Assembly: GCF_026242055.1 (NCBI RefSeq)
Contig: NZ_JAPJDL010000003.1
Coordinates: 134,796-198,795 of the forward strand
DNA: 64,000 bases
Origin: Lentzea sp. NEAU-D7
Lineage (GTDB): Bacteria; Actinomycetota; Actinomycetes; Mycobacteriales; Pseudonocardiaceae
Reading direction: 5' to 3'
Below are positions 8,315-17,705 of this stretch, piece by piece. Numbering within the stretch: position 1 is the first letter of the stretch; each line of letters starts with the position of its first letter. The notes beneath the pieces were generated by a model that saw only the letters and a list, made by a program, of their open reading frames with translations, did no database searches and had not been told where the DNA came from. A program made the translations under genes and the position numbers.

Positions 8315-10168
8315 TCAGCTCAGATAGCGGACCTGCCTGGCCTTGCCCTCCAGCACTTCCTCGCGCGCCGCCGCGATCTCCTGCCGGTGCGACACCTCGG
8401 GCACACCGACCTCCCACCAGGCTCCGGCCTCGGTCCACGACGAAGGGTGCGTGCGGATCACGACGACGGCAGGGCGTTTCTCGGTGACCACGGCCTCGCG
8501 GGCCTTGCGGTAAGCGCCTTCCAGGTCGGCCAGCGAGTCGGCGGGGAAGACCGCGCAGCCCATCGCCGCGGCGTGGGCGGCGAAGTCCGTGCGCGGGGGT
8601 TCGGCGTGGCCTGTCGCGCAGTCGGCGTAGAGGTTGTTGAAGCCCGCGCCGCCCTGGCCCGTCTGCAGGCGGTGGATCACCGCGTACCCGTCGTTGTCGC
8701 AGACGACGGCCACGAAGCCGTGGCCCGCGAAGGCGGCGGAGAAGAGCTCGGAGTTCAGCATCAGGTACGAGCCGTCGCCGAGCAGGGTCGTGACGACGCC
8801 CTGGGTGTGGGCGATCGCGGCGCCCCAGGCACCGGCCAGTTCGTAACCCATGCAGGAGAAGCCGTACTCGACGTCCATCGTGGACTCGCCGGTGGCCCGC
8901 CAGCCGCCGATCAGCTCGCCGGGCAGGCCGCCGGACGCCGTCATGACGTAGTCGGTGGGCCCGCTGACGTCGTTGACCACGCCCACCACCTGCGCGTACG
9001 TCGGCAGGCCACCGCCGGGGGCGCGCAGCGAGGTGATGTGGGCGTCCCACTTCGTGCGTTCCGCCAGTGCCCGCGCCGCCCAGGAGGCCGGGGCCTGCCA
9101 GGACGCCAGCAGGTCGGTCAGTTCGCGCAGGCCCTCGTCGGCGTCGGCCACGAGGGCGAACGAGCCGTGCTTCACGGCGTCGAAGCGGGCCGCGTTCAGG
9201 GAGAGCAGGTGCGCGTCCGGGGAGAAGACCGTCCAGGACGCGGTGGTGAAGTCCTGCAGGCGGGTGCCCACGGCGATGACCAGGTCCGCCTCGCCGGCCA
9301 GGACGTTCGCCGAGGTCGAGCCGGTGATGCCCAGCGGGCCCGCGTGCAGCGGGTGGTCGTGCGGGACCAGCGTCCGGCCCGCCGTCGTCTCGACGACCGG
9401 GATGGCGTGCTGCTCGGCGAAGCGGAGGGCGCGGCCCGCGGCGCCCGAGTAGCGGACGCCGCCGCCCAGGACCAGCAGCGGGCGGGAGGCGTTGCGGATC
9501 GCCGAGGCGGCCTCGGCCAGGGCGAGCAGGTCCGGGCGCTGGCGCAGCGGGCGGTGGACCACGGGGGCGAACAGGGCCTCCGGGAAGTCGTACGACTCCG
9601 CCTGGACGTCCTGGGGCAGGGCCAGCGTCACCGGGCCGCAGTCGGCCGGGTCGGTCAGGACCCTGGCCACCTGCGGCAACGTCGAGAGCAGCTGTTCGGG
9701 GCGGGTGATGCGGTCGAAGTAGCGGCTGACCGCGCGGAACGCGTCGTTCACCGTCGCGGTCGGGTCGTGGAAGTGCTCCACCTGCTGGAGAACGGGGTCC
9801 GGGGCGCGGCCGGTGAAGGTGTCGCCCGGCAGGAGCAGCAGCGGCAGGCGGTTGGCGTGGGCCACGCCGGCCGCGGTGACCATGTTCAGCGCGCCGGGAC
9901 CGATGGACGACGTGGCGACGCCCACCTGGCGGCGGTGGGTGGCCTTGCCGATGCCGACGGCGGCCAGGGCCATGCCCTGCTCGTTGTGGCCCCGCCACAC
10001 CGGTAGCCGGTCGCGGACCTCCTCCAGGGCGTTGCCCAGGCCGAGGACGTTGCCGTGGCCGAAGATCGCGAACACTCCGGGGAACAGCGGCGCGACGGTT
10101 CCGTCGAAGAGCTCGGTGCGCTGGGCCAGCATCCAGCGGACCAGCGCCTGCGCGGTCGTGAGCTTCAC
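8315..10168 (-). CDS. iolD: 3D-(3,5/4)-trihydroxycyclohexane-1,2-dione hydrolase (IolD)
   Basis: This 617-residue thiamine-diphosphate enzyme opens the inositol-derived ring, giving 5-deoxy-glucuronate. The acetolactate-synthase-like layout is complete: an N-terminal PYR domain (GHNEQGMALAAVGIGKATHRRQ), a central domain (LVLGGGVRYSGAAGRAL), and a C-terminal PP domain with the GDGSYLMLNSEL diphosphate/Mg motif. The GTG start at 10168 overlaps the iolB stop (GTGA). It is the last gene of the inositol operon. Its length matches the family. Confidence 0.95.
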   Translation of the reverse strand: MKLTTAQALVRWMLAQRTELFDGTVAPLFPGVFAIFGHGNVLGLGNALEEVRDRLPVWRGHNEQGMALAAVGIGKATHRRQVGVATSSIGPGALNMVTAAGVAHANRLPLLLLPGDTFTGRAPDPVLQQVEHFHDPTATVNDAFRAVSRYFDRITRPEQLLSTLPQVARVLTDPADCGPVTLALPQDVQAESYDFPEALFAPVVHRPLRQRPDLLALAEAASAIRNASRPLLVLGGGVRYSGAAGRALRFAEQHAIPVVETTAGRTLVPHDHPLHAGPLGITGSTSANVLAGEADLVIAVGTRLQDFTTASWTVFSPDAHLLSLNAARFDAVKHGSFALVADADEGLRELTDLLASWQAPASWAARALAERTKWDAHITSLRAPGGGLPTYAQVVGVVNDVSGPTDYVMTASGGLPGELIGGWRATGESTMDVEYGFSCMGYELAGAWGAAIAHTQGVVTTLLGDGSYLMLNSELFSAAFAGHGFVAVVCDNDGYAVIHRLQTGQGGAGFNNLYADCATGHAEPPRTDFAAHAAAMGCAVFPADSLADLEGAYRKAREAVVTEKRPAVVVIRTHPSSWTEAGAWWEVGVPEVSHRQEIAAAREEVLEGKARQVRYLS

Positions 10169-11052
10169 TTGGCCCGCCCCTCTGCGGTCGTGACCGGGCA
10201 GCGGGGGTCGAGTTCCTGCGTCGCCCAGCTGTCCCGGATCCAGGTGTGGGCCGGGTCGTCGCAGAACGCCATCGAGCGCTCGGAACCCGGACCGGCCAGG
10301 ACGTTCAGGTAGTACATGGGATAGCCCGGCGCCGCGACGCACGGACCGTGGTAGCCGCGCGGGATCAGGAAGACGTCGCCGTCCCGCACGGTCACGTCCT
10401 CGTCGATCGTGCCGTCGTCGGTGTACGTGCGGTGGAAGCCGAAACCCGTGCGGGACGGGGTGATCTGGTCCCGGTCCGCGATGCGGAAGTAGTAGATCTC
10501 CTCGTTGTTCACCTCGCACGGCTCGGACTCGTCGTGCTTGTGCGGCGGGTACGAGGACCAGTTGCCGTCCGGGGTGATCAGCTCGCAGGCGTTGAGCTTG
10601 TCCGCGTGGTCCCACACGCCCGGGACGCCGAAGTTGGTGACCTGGCGGGTCGCGTTGCCGGAGCCGCGCACCTCGACGGGAACGCCGTCGGCCGGACCGT
10701 ACCTGGGCGTGAGTCGGTTCTCGCAGCGCGCCATCGGAAGTGCGATCTCGCAACCGTCCTCAGAGGACAGCTTGACCGACGCATCGCGCGGCACGTAGGC
10801 GAAGTCCGTGACGCGGGTGAACACCGACTCGCGGCCCTGCAGCTCGTACCGCTCGTCGTCGACCTCGACGGTCAGCGATCCGGAGAGGGGCAGCACGAAC
10901 GCCTCGAACTCGCCGGTCTCGATCGTGCGCACCCAGCCGGCCTCGATCCGCAGCACGCGCAGACCGGTGTACGTCCAGCTCGCGTCCTCCGGCGTCAGGT
11001 GGATGACGTCGGTGGCGGTCGACAGAGTCCCGTGTGGACGGTGCAAGGTCAT
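10165..11052 (-). CDS. iolB: 5-deoxy-glucuronate isomerase (IolB)
   Basis: This 295-residue cupin-family isomerase converts 5-deoxy-glucuronate to 5-dehydro-2-deoxygluconate. Metal-ligand motifs are visible in SSYPPHKHDESEPCEVNNEEIYYF, with the later histidine in PRGYHGPC. The duplicated beta-sandwich typical of IolB is evident, with a degenerate N-terminal cupin (GEFEAFVLPLSGSLTVEV). ATG 11052 overlaps the stop of the upstream aldolase (ATGA), and the gene overlaps iolD by 4 bp, so the three are translationally coupled. Confidence 0.96.
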   Translation of the reverse strand: MTLHRPHGTLSTATDVIHLTPEDASWTYTGLRVLRIEAGWVRTIETGEFEAFVLPLSGSLTVEVDDERYELQGRESVFTRVTDFAYVPRDASVKLSSEDGCEIALPMARCENRLTPRYGPADGVPVEVRGSGNATRQVTNFGVPGVWDHADKLNACELITPDGNWSSYPPHKHDESEPCEVNNEEIYYFRIADRDQITPSRTGFGFHRTYTDDGTIDEDVTVRDGDVFLIPRGYHGPCVAAPGYPMYYLNVLAGPGSERSMAFCDDPAHTWIRDSWATQELDPRCPVTTAEGRAK

Positions 11053-11954
11053 TCCGTGACCCCCTTCGCGGTGCGCAGGATCTCGGCGGCCGCGGCGACG
11101 GCGGCGGCGACGTCGCCGTCCGGCGGGTAGAGCAGCGCGCGGCCGACGACCAGGCCGCGCACGGTCGGGTGGCCCAGCGACCGGCCCCACGACGCGAGGT
11201 CGTCCTGCGGGTTCGCGGACGGCACGCCACCGAGCACCAGCGCCGGCAACGCGGTCGTGTCCAGCACGATCTCCGGTTCCTCCGGCGCGGGCAGCTTCAG
11301 CCACGTGTACGCGGAGGTCGAACCCAGTCCGGCGGCGACGGCCGACGCACGGGAGAGTGCCGCGGAATCCTTCTGCAGCACCAGCTTGTCGTTGTGGTCA
11401 CGCTTGTACGGCAACGGCTCGACCATCGCCATCAGGCCGTGCTCGGCGAGTTCCGTGACGGCTCGCGCGCAGCCCTCCAGCGTCGGGATCGTGCCGGGGT
11501 CCGAGTCGACCAGGCGCAGCAGCATCTTGCCGCCGTCGAGCCCGAAGGTCGCGATGGACGACGCGTCGTACGCGGTGAACCTGTCGTCGATCTCCCAGTC
11601 CGCACCGGCCAGGCCGCCGCGGTTCATCGAGCCGATGACCACGCGCTCGTCCAGGCCGTCCAGCAGCAGCAGGTCCTCGATCACGTCCGGCGTGCCCAGC
11701 ACACCGTCGACGTCGGGGTTCGCCAGCGCCGTCAGCAGACGGGCCAGCAGCGAGCGCCGGTCGGCCATCGCCATCGGGTCGCCGCCGACGCCGAGCGCAC
11801 CGCGCGCCGGGTGGTCCGCCGCGACCAGGAACAGCGTGGACTTGCCGTTCAGCAACGAGTTGCGCCGCTTGCGCGACTGGTAGGCCCGTCTGATCGAGCC
11901 GGGGTCCTCAGCCCGCCGCCACAACAGTTCGCGCCACTGGCCGTCGGTGATCAC
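11049..11954 (-). CDS. Inositol-locus class I aldolase-like protein (Cgl0158 family)
   Basis: This 301-residue (beta/alpha)8 barrel resembles the Cgl0158 protein of the Corynebacterium inositol cluster and more distantly the DeoC/LacD aldolases. Visible features include LFLVAADHPARGAL near the N-terminus, VIGSMNRGGLAGADWEIDDRFTAYDA, a lysine in GGKMLLRLV, MAMVEPLPY and the late VVGRALLYPPDG. It stands where iolJ (6-phospho-5-dehydro-2-deoxygluconate aldolase) would be expected, so it probably cleaves that sugar acid to dihydroxyacetone phosphate and malonic semialdehyde. That activity is inferred from position. The GTG start overlaps the iolC stop. Confidence 0.8.
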   Translation of the reverse strand: MITDGQWRELLWRRAEDPGSIRRAYQSRKRRNSLLNGKSTLFLVAADHPARGALGVGGDPMAMADRRSLLARLLTALANPDVDGVLGTPDVIEDLLLLDGLDERVVIGSMNRGGLAGADWEIDDRFTAYDASSIATFGLDGGKMLLRLVDSDPGTIPTLEGCARAVTELAEHGLMAMVEPLPYKRDHNDKLVLQKDSAALSRASAVAAGLGSTSAYTWLKLPAPEEPEIVLDTTALPALVLGGVPSANPQDDLASWGRSLGHPTVRGLVVGRALLYPPDGDVAAAVAAAAEILRTAKGVTE

Positions 11955-12883
11955 AGCAGTTCCTCTATCTCTTCCTGGTCGGGCATCGCGTCGGCGCAGG
12001 CCAGCCGTGAAGCGACGATCGCACCGGCCGCGTTGGCGTAGCGGGCGATCTTCACCGGGTCCCAGCCGGACAGCAGGCCGTGCACCAGGGACCCGCCGAA
12101 CGCGTCACCGGCGCCGAGCCCGCAGACCACCTCGACCGGGTTCGGCTCGACGGTCCACCGGCCCTCGGGCGTGGCGACGAGAACGCCCTCGGCGCCCTTC
12201 TTGACCAGCGCCAGGGAGATTCCGCGCGCCAGCAGCCGGTCGGCGGCCTCGTCGGGATCGGAGGTGCCGACCGCGATCTCGCACTCGGTCCGGTTGCCCA
12301 CGGCGACCGTCACGTGGTCGAGCATCCAGCTGATCTCGGCGCGCGCCGTCTCGACGTCCGGCCAGAACATCGGCCGGTGGTCCAGGTCCAGCACGGTGTG
12401 GCCGTGGCGGGCGCGGCTGGCGAGCATCATCCGTTGCGAGGTGCGAGCGGGCTCGGCGGAGACACCCGTGCCCGTCACCCACAGCAGCGGGACGTCGCGC
12501 ACGAGCGACCACGGCACGTCGTCCTCACCGATCGTGAGATCCGGTGCGATCGGCGACCGGTAGAACAGCAGCGGCGGGTCCGCGGGCGGGTTCAGCTCGC
12601 AGAAGACCACCGGGGTCTGCAGGTCGGGCGAGGTGCCGACGTACTTCGACGACACCCCGAAGCCTTCCAGCGCCTCGCGGACGTAGGTGCCGAAGCCGTC
12701 CGGTCCGACCTTCGTCAGCACGCCGGCGCGGCGGCCGAGCCGCGCGGCGGCGACCGCGACGTTGGTCGCGGTCCCGCCGAGCGACTTGGCGAAGGTGCTG
12801 ACCTGGGCCAGCGGCACCCCGGACTGCTCCGGGTAGAGGTCGACGCCGACCCGGCCGACGGTCAGCACTTCCAGCGACGTCAC
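11951..12883 (-). CDS. iolC: 5-dehydro-2-deoxygluconokinase (IolC)
   Basis: This 310-residue PfkB/ribokinase-family sugar kinase phosphorylates 5-dehydro-2-deoxygluconate. The family signatures are clear: [20 protein letters not shown] in the N-terminal half, and near the C-terminus [22 protein letters not shown], where GAGD holds the catalytic Asp. [10 protein letters not shown] forms the ATP-site strand. Its start overlaps the ATPase stop by 4 bp and its stop overlaps the aldolase start, as in the rest of this tightly packed operon. Confidence 0.94.
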   Translation of the reverse strand: MTSLEVLTVGRVGVDLYPEQSGVPLAQVSTFAKSLGGTATNVAVAAARLGRRAGVLTKVGPDGFGTYVREALEGFGVSSKYVGTSPDLQTPVVFCELNPPADPPLLFYRSPIAPDLTIGEDDVPWSLVRDVPLLWVTGTGVSAEPARTSQRMMLASRARHGHTVLDLDHRPMFWPDVETARAEISWMLDHVTVAVGNRTECEIAVGTSDPDEAADRLLARGISLALVKKGAEGVLVATPEGRWTVEPNPVEVVCGLGAGDAFGGSLVHGLLSGWDPVKIARYANAAGAIVASRLACADAMPDQEEIEELL

Positions 12884-13650
12884 GCCTCGACACCCCGCAG
12901 CTCGTGCTCCAGCGCTTCCAGCTCGGCGCCACCGGCCATCTGCCGGGTCAGCTCGCCGATGTCGATCTCGGACTTCTCGTAGCTGCCCAGCGCGCGGCCG
13001 CGCTTGAGCAGCAGGAACCGGTTTCCGACCGGGTAGGCGTGGTGCGGGTTGTGGGTGATCAGCACGACGCCGAGGCCGCGATCACGCGCCTGGGCCACGT
13101 ACTTCAGCACCACTCCTGCCTGCTTCACGCCCAGCGCGGCCGTCGGCTCGTCCAGGATCAGCACCTTGGCGCCGAAGTGCACGGCGCGCGCGATGGCGAC
13201 GCACTGCCGTTCGCCACCGGACAGCGTGCCGACCGGCTGCTCGACGTCCCGGAGGTCGATGCCCATGTCGGACAACGCCTTCTTGGTGACCTCCTTGCCC
13301 TTCCTGCGGTCCAGGAAGCCGAACTTCGTCGTTGGTTCCGAGCCCAGGAAGAAGTTGCGCCACACCGACATCAGCGGCACCACGGCGAGGTCCTGGTACA
13401 CGGTCGCGATGCCGTGGTCCAGGGCCTCGCGGGGCGACGAGAACTTGATCTCCTCGCCCTCGACCTTGAACGAGCCCTGGTCGTGCTGGTGGACACCGGC
13501 CAGGATCTTGATCAGGGTCGACTTCCCGGCGCCGTTGTCGCCGAGCACGCAGGTGACCTCACCCGCGTTGACCACGGTGGACACCTCGCTCAGCGCGATG
13601 ACGCTGCCGTAGGTCTTGCCGATGTTCTCGGTCTCGATGAGGGACGTCAT
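12880..13650 (-). CDS. Sugar ABC transporter ATPase (single nucleotide-binding domain)
   Basis: This 256-residue ATPase has Walker [10 protein letters not shown], a Q-loop in [16 protein letters not shown], the signature GTLSGGERQ, Walker [12 protein letters not shown] and the H-loop in [10 protein letters not shown]. It powers the permease encoded just upstream. CUT2-family ATPases (RbsA, XylG) normally have two fused nucleotide-binding domains of about 500 residues. This one has a single domain, as in FrcA-type systems, and must dimerise. ATG 13650 overlaps the permease stop. Confidence 0.95.
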   Translation of the reverse strand: MTSLIETENIGKTYGSVIALSEVSTVVNAGEVTCVLGDNGAGKSTLIKILAGVHQHDQGSFKVEGEEIKFSSPREALDHGIATVYQDLAVVPLMSVWRNFFLGSEPTTKFGFLDRRKGKEVTKKALSDMGIDLRDVEQPVGTLSGGERQCVAIARAVHFGAKVLILDEPTAALGVKQAGVVLKYVAQARDRGLGVVLITHNPHHAYPVGNRFLLLKRGRALGSYEKSEIDIGELTRQMAGGAELEALEHELRGVEA

Positions 13651-14696
13651 CGCCGGACCCTTTCCGCTCGGCGGCGCAGCATGTTGTTCACCAGCACGGC
13701 GGCCAGCAGCATCACGCCGAGGAACAGCTGGAACCAGTCGCTGTTCCAGCCGGCGTAGACGATGCCCTGCCGGGCCATGCCGAAGATCAGCGCGCCGATC
13801 GCCGCGCCCACCGCGGAACCGAAGCCACCGGTGAGCAGGCAGCCGCCGATCACCGCCGCGATGATGTACTGGAACTCGAGGCCGATGCCCTGGTTCGCCT
13901 GCACGCTCGCGTACCGCAGGATGTTGATCGAGCCCACGAGCCACGCGGCGAACGCCGTCGTCATGAACAGCAGGATCTTCGACCGCACGACCGGCACACC
14001 GACCGCGCGCGAGCTCTGCGCGGCACCACCGATCGCGAAGATCCAGTTGCCGAACCTGGTGCGCATCAGCAGGGTCGACGCGACGACGGTGAACAGGACC
14101 CACCAGATGATCGACACGTAGAAGCTCGTGCCGCCGATCTGGAATGTCGAGGCGAACAGGAACCCCGCCGACTCGTACCCGGCGGCCTCGCGCATGCCGG
14201 ACACCTGCACGCTGCCCGTCACCAGGCGCGTGATGCCGAGGTTGAGGCCCTGCAACGCGAGGAAGCTGCCCAGCGTCACGATGAAGCTCGGCAGGCCCGT
14301 GCGCATCACGAGCCAGCCGTTCAGCGCGCCCACCGCCAGTGCGAAGACGAGCGACACGAGCAGCGCCAGCCAGACGTTGAGTCCCAGCTGGGTGGCGAGG
14401 AGAGCCGTGACCAGCGCGGTGGACGCGGTCATGACACCGGCGGACAGGTCGAACTCGCCACCGATCATGAGCATCGCCACCGCGACCGCCATGATGCCGA
14501 GCATGGAGGCGTCGTCCAGCCAGGTGGCGGCACCACCCACGCTCAGGAACTGCTCGGTGACCACGGAGAAGAACAGGAACACCAGCAGTGCGCCGAGCAT
14601 GGCGCCGATCTCCGGGCGTTTGATCAGCTGATCCATCGCCCTGGGCTTGCCCAGCCGTTCGTCGGCAGCCGGTGGAGCTGTGGCCGTCACGGTCAT
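13647..14696 (-). CDS. Sugar (inositol) ABC transporter permease, RbsC-like
   Basis: This 349-residue CUT2-type permease has 8-10 predicted membrane helices. Family motifs are present: [17 protein letters not shown] near residue 75 and [23 protein letters not shown] near residue 290 (the EAA-like cytoplasmic loop region). It forms the channel together with the single-domain ATPase downstream and the lipoprotein binding protein upstream. Position inside the iol operon strongly suggests myo-inositol as substrate. No IolT-type MFS transporter is present nearby. Confidence 0.93.
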   Translation of the reverse strand: MTVTATAPPAADERLGKPRAMDQLIKRPEIGAMLGALLVFLFFSVVTEQFLSVGGAATWLDDASMLGIMAVAVAMLMIGGEFDLSAGVMTASTALVTALLATQLGLNVWLALLVSLVFALAVGALNGWLVMRTGLPSFIVTLGSFLALQGLNLGITRLVTGSVQVSGMREAAGYESAGFLFASTFQIGGTSFYVSIIWWVLFTVVASTLLMRTRFGNWIFAIGGAAQSSRAVGVPVVRSKILLFMTTAFAAWLVGSINILRYASVQANQGIGLEFQYIIAAVIGGCLLTGGFGSAVGAAIGALIFGMARQGIVYAGWNSDWFQLFLGVMLLAAVLVNNMLRRRAERVRR

Positions 14697-14711
14697 CTCC
14701 CCGCCTCCTCC

Positions 14712-15698
14712 TTACCTCTTGCCGTTCTTGGCGTACTCCGCGACCTTGTCCACGTTGGACTTGTCGACGAAGCCGGGACCGGTGAGGACGGGCTTGCCGC
14801 CACCGAGGGTGTTGGCGTTGTCCTTGAACAGCTTCAGCATCACGATCGGCAGGTAGCCCTGCTGGTACTGCTGCTGGTCGACGGCGAAGAGCACCTCGCC
14901 GGACTTGATCGAGCCGACGACGTCGGCGTTCAGGTCGAACGTCGCGACCTGGGCCTTCGAGCTCGCGCCCTTGATCGCGGAGGCGGCGTTCACGGCGACC
15001 TGCGGGTTCAGCGCCAGCACACCGTCGACGGCGGTGTCGGACTGCAGCTTGGCCTTGATGCGGGCCTCGATGTCGGTCGGGTTGGAGATGTCGACCTGCA
15101 GGTTCTCCACCGCGCCGCCGAAGCCGGTGCGGGCACCGTCGCAGCGCTGGTTGAGGCCCGAGTTGCCGGCCTCGTGGATCACGCAGAGGAGCTTGGTCTT
15201 GCCGGCGGCCTTGAGCTTCTTGCCGGCTTCCTCACCGGCGATCGACTCCTCCTGGCCGACGTGCGCCATGGCACCGAACTCCGCGCTCTTCGCGCTGCCG
15301 GAGTTGATCGTGATGACCGGGATGCCGGCCTTCACCGCGTTCTCGATGGACGTCTTGAGCGCGTCCGGGTTCGCCATCGACACCACGATGCCGCCGACCT
15401 TCTGCGACACGGCGTTGTCGATCAGCTTGGCCTGGGCGCCGGGGTCGCCGTCGGAGTTGTAGGTGACGCCGACGCCGAGCTGCTTGCCCGCGTCCTCGGC
15501 GCCCACCTTGACGACGCTCCAGAACGCGTCGCCCGCGGTGCCGTGCGTGATCACGGCTACCTTCAGGTCTCCGGAGGCCTGCGAACTGCTGTTGTTCTGC
15601 GTGTTCTGAGTGTTGGTCCCCGTGGGACCGCTACAGGCGGCCAGCAGAGCAACACCGGCGAGCGCGACGCCCGCACGGATGACCAGACGAGACTTCAT
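14712..15698 (-). CDS. Sugar ABC transporter substrate-binding lipoprotein
   Basis: This 328-residue periplasmic-binding-protein-1 fold lipoprotein is exported by a signal peptide ending in a lipobox (VALLAACSG, Cys22), then tethered through an Asn/Gln/Ser/Thr-rich linker. The mature domain opens with [22 protein letters not shown], typical of RbsB-like proteins, and includes [15 protein letters not shown] and AFNLNADV-like ligand-binding strands. It lies 15 bp upstream of the permease. The operon context points to myo-inositol or a related cyclitol. Confidence 0.94.
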   Translation of the reverse strand: MKSRLVIRAGVALAGVALLAACSGPTGTNTQNTQNNSSSQASGDLKVAVITHGTAGDAFWSVVKVGAEDAGKQLGVGVTYNSDGDPGAQAKLIDNAVSQKVGGIVVSMANPDALKTSIENAVKAGIPVITINSGSAKSAEFGAMAHVGQEESIAGEEAGKKLKAAGKTKLLCVIHEAGNSGLNQRCDGARTGFGGAVENLQVDISNPTDIEARIKAKLQSDTAVDGVLALNPQVAVNAASAIKGASSKAQVATFDLNADVVGSIKSGEVLFAVDQQQYQQGYLPIVMLKLFKDNANTLGGGKPVLTGPGFVDKSNVDKVAEYAKNGKR

Positions 15699-15712
15699 CG
15701 TCTCCAGTCCCT

Positions 15713-16573
15713 TCAGAGGATCTTGCTGAGGTGCGCGAGGCTGCGCCCGGTGTCCTTCAGTGGCTTGTCCACTGGACTTCCGTTCTTGAGCTGGGTGTCC
15801 TGCTCGAGAACGAACCAACCGGTGTAGCCCGCCTCTTGGACGAGCTTCACCAGCGCTTCCACGTCCACGTCGCCGTCCCCGAGCGGCACGTAGATGCCCT
15901 GTTCCACGGCATCGGTGTAACTGAGCTCGCCGCTGCGCACCTTCGCCGCGATCTCGCCACGCACGTCCTTGAGGTGCACGTGACCGATCCGGTCCGGGTA
16001 GCGGCGCGCCAGCTCGACCGGGTCCGTGCCACCGATGAGGAGGTGGCCGGTGTCCAGGCAGAGCTGGAGATCGGAGTCCACGAGGAACCGTTCGACCTCC
16101 GCCTCCCGCTCGACGTGGGTGCCCACGTGCGGGTGCAGCACGGTCCTGAGGCCGTGCCGGGCGGCGATCTCGCGGATCTTCGCGCAGGTGCCGACGAGGG
16201 TGTTCCACTCGTCGTCGGTGAGCTTCGGCGTCTCGTCGTAGCCGTCGAGGCCGGTCGCGGCGGCGAGCACGAGGACCTCGGCACCACCGGCCTTCAGGAT
16301 CGCGGCGACGCGGTCCGCCTCGTCCAGAGTGGACTGGACGTCGGTGTGCAGCGTGACCGCGAGGAAGCCGCCGACGAGGCTCAGTTCGTGGCCGCGCAGG
16401 AGCGTCTTCAACGCTTCGGGGTCGGCAGGCAGGTAGTCGGGCGGGCCGAGTTCGGTGGCGGTCAGGCCCAGGGAGTGCATCTCGGCGAGGACTGTGTCCG
16501 ACGGGAGCACGTTGCCCCAGCCCGGCACCTCGCACACGCCCCAGGAGATCGGTGCTCCAGCGATCTTCGCCAT
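15713..16573 (-). CDS. iolE: Inosose dehydratase-like sugar phosphate isomerase/epimerase (IolE)
   Basis: This 286-residue AP-endonuclease-2-type TIM barrel begins with ISWGVCEVPGWG, a characteristic IolE start. Metal ligands are visible in TVLHPHVGTHVE, LCLDTGHLLIGG and IGHVHLKDV, with a final FVLEQD glutamate. IolE dehydrates scyllo-inosose (2-keto-myo-inositol) to trihydroxycyclohexanedione, using Co2+ or Mn2+. It lies 3 bp from iolG upstream and 15 bp from the binding-protein gene downstream. Confidence 0.92.
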   Translation of the reverse strand: MAKIAGAPISWGVCEVPGWGNVLPSDTVLAEMHSLGLTATELGPPDYLPADPEALKTLLRGHELSLVGGFLAVTLHTDVQSTLDEADRVAAILKAGGAEVLVLAAATGLDGYDETPKLTDDEWNTLVGTCAKIREIAARHGLRTVLHPHVGTHVEREAEVERFLVDSDLQLCLDTGHLLIGGTDPVELARRYPDRIGHVHLKDVRGEIAAKVRSGELSYTDAVEQGIYVPLGDGDVDVEALVKLVQEAGYTGWFVLEQDTQLKNGSPVDKPLKDTGRSLAHLSKIL

Positions 16574-16575
16574 GC

Positions 16576-17571
16576 CTAGTTCCCCTCGATCCGCACCGGT
16601 GCGCCACTGCGGCGCGACTGCTCACAGGCTTCGGCCAGGCGGAGGCTGATCAAACTCTCTCGCGCCGGGGACGGGTTCGCGACCTCGCCCTTGATGACCT
16701 GCGTGAACAGGTTCATCTCGTTGACGTACGCGCGGTGGAAGCGCTCCGGGAAGCCGGGGTAGGCGTCCGGTCCGGCGACGTGGCCGCCGGGCTCCAGCGA
16801 GTTCAGCGGGGTGCGCGGGTCGACGCCCGCCACCAGCGAGTCCTTGCTGCCGAGCACCTCGATGCGGTGGTCGTACCCGACCGGGTCGTGCCGTCCGCCG
16901 GCCAGCGTCGCGTGCGCGCCGCCCGCGAACTTCAGCATCACGACGGCGTTGTCCACGTCGTCGGCGTCCGCGAACGCCTGGTGCACCAGGACGGAGCCGC
17001 TCGCGTAGACCTCGACGACCGGCTCCCCGACGAGCCACGGCACGCAGTCGAGGTCGTGGATCAGCAGGTCTCGGAAGATGCCGCCGGAGGCGGGCAGGTA
17101 GGAGAAGTCCGGCGGGTTCGCGTCGTTGCCGACGGCCCTGACCAGGTAGATGTCACCGACCTCGCCCGCGCGGATGCGGCGGTTCAGCTCGTAGATGGCC
17201 GGGTCGAACCGGCGCTGGAAGCCCACGAGCACCTCGACGCCGGACTTCTCGACGTCCGCGATCAGCGCGGCCATCTCGGTGACGTCGCTCGCGATCGGCT
17301 TCTCGCACAACGTGGGGACGCCCTTCGCGATGGCCGCGCGGAGCATCTCGGGGTGCGTGTTCGTCGGGGTGGCGAGCAGCACGCCGTCGACGTTGTCCAG
17401 CAGCGTGCCGAGGTCGTCGACCGCCTTGGTCCCGGCGAGGTCCGCCGACGCCTGCGATGCCCTGCCGGGCACCGGGTCGAAGAGGAGCACCTCGTCGACT
17501 CGATCCAGTGCGGCGAGGTTGGTCGCATGCATGGTGCCGATCCTGCCGACACCCGCTACTCCGATCCGCAT
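16576..17571 (-). CDS. iolG: Inositol 2-dehydrogenase (IolG, Gfo/Idh/MocA family)
   Basis: This 331-residue NAD-dependent oxidoreductase has an N-terminal Rossmann motif (GVAGVGRIGTMHA), the CEKPIA signature with the catalytic Lys, and the FRDLLIHDLDCVPWL segment containing the active-site Asp/His. It oxidises myo-inositol to scyllo-inosose. It is the first gene of the leftward operon, with an RBS-like GGGGAAA about 10 bases before its ATG. Its promoter region contains the two LacI-type palindromes at 17604-17634. Confidence 0.93.
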   Translation of the reverse strand: MRIGVAGVGRIGTMHATNLAALDRVDEVLLFDPVPGRASQASADLAGTKAVDDLGTLLDNVDGVLLATPTNTHPEMLRAAIAKGVPTLCEKPIASDVTEMAALIADVEKSGVEVLVGFQRRFDPAIYELNRRIRAGEVGDIYLVRAVGNDANPPDFSYLPASGGIFRDLLIHDLDCVPWLVGEPVVEVYASGSVLVHQAFADADDVDNAVVMLKFAGGAHATLAGGRHDPVGYDHRIEVLGSKDSLVAGVDPRTPLNSLEPGGHVAGPDAYPGFPERFHRAYVNEMNLFTQVIKGEVANPSPARESLISLRLAEACEQSRRSGAPVRIEGN

Positions 17572-17603
17572 CGCAGGTTTCCCCTGTTCATCGCCGAGAA
17601 GTG

Positions 17604-17634
17604 TTAGAGCGCTCTATTGGTTGGAGCGCTCTAA
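17604..17634. promoter_or_regulatory. Twin LacI-family operators in the iol divergent promoter
   Basis: Two GAGCGCTC palindromes (centres near 17610.5 and 17627.5, 17 bp apart) lie between iolG and lacI. The outer sequence TTAGAGCGCTC and its exact complement GAGCGCTCTAA form an 11-bp dyad around a 9-bp spacer. The central CG dinucleotide is typical of LacI-family sites. They are probably bound by the adjacent regulator to repress both directions. Confidence 0.8.
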
Positions 17635-17705
17635 TGCTGTAGCTTCCGTCACACGGGTGTCAAGGGTGGGTTTCCAGCCCGTGACGTGAGGGGAGGTGGT
17701 TCCAG

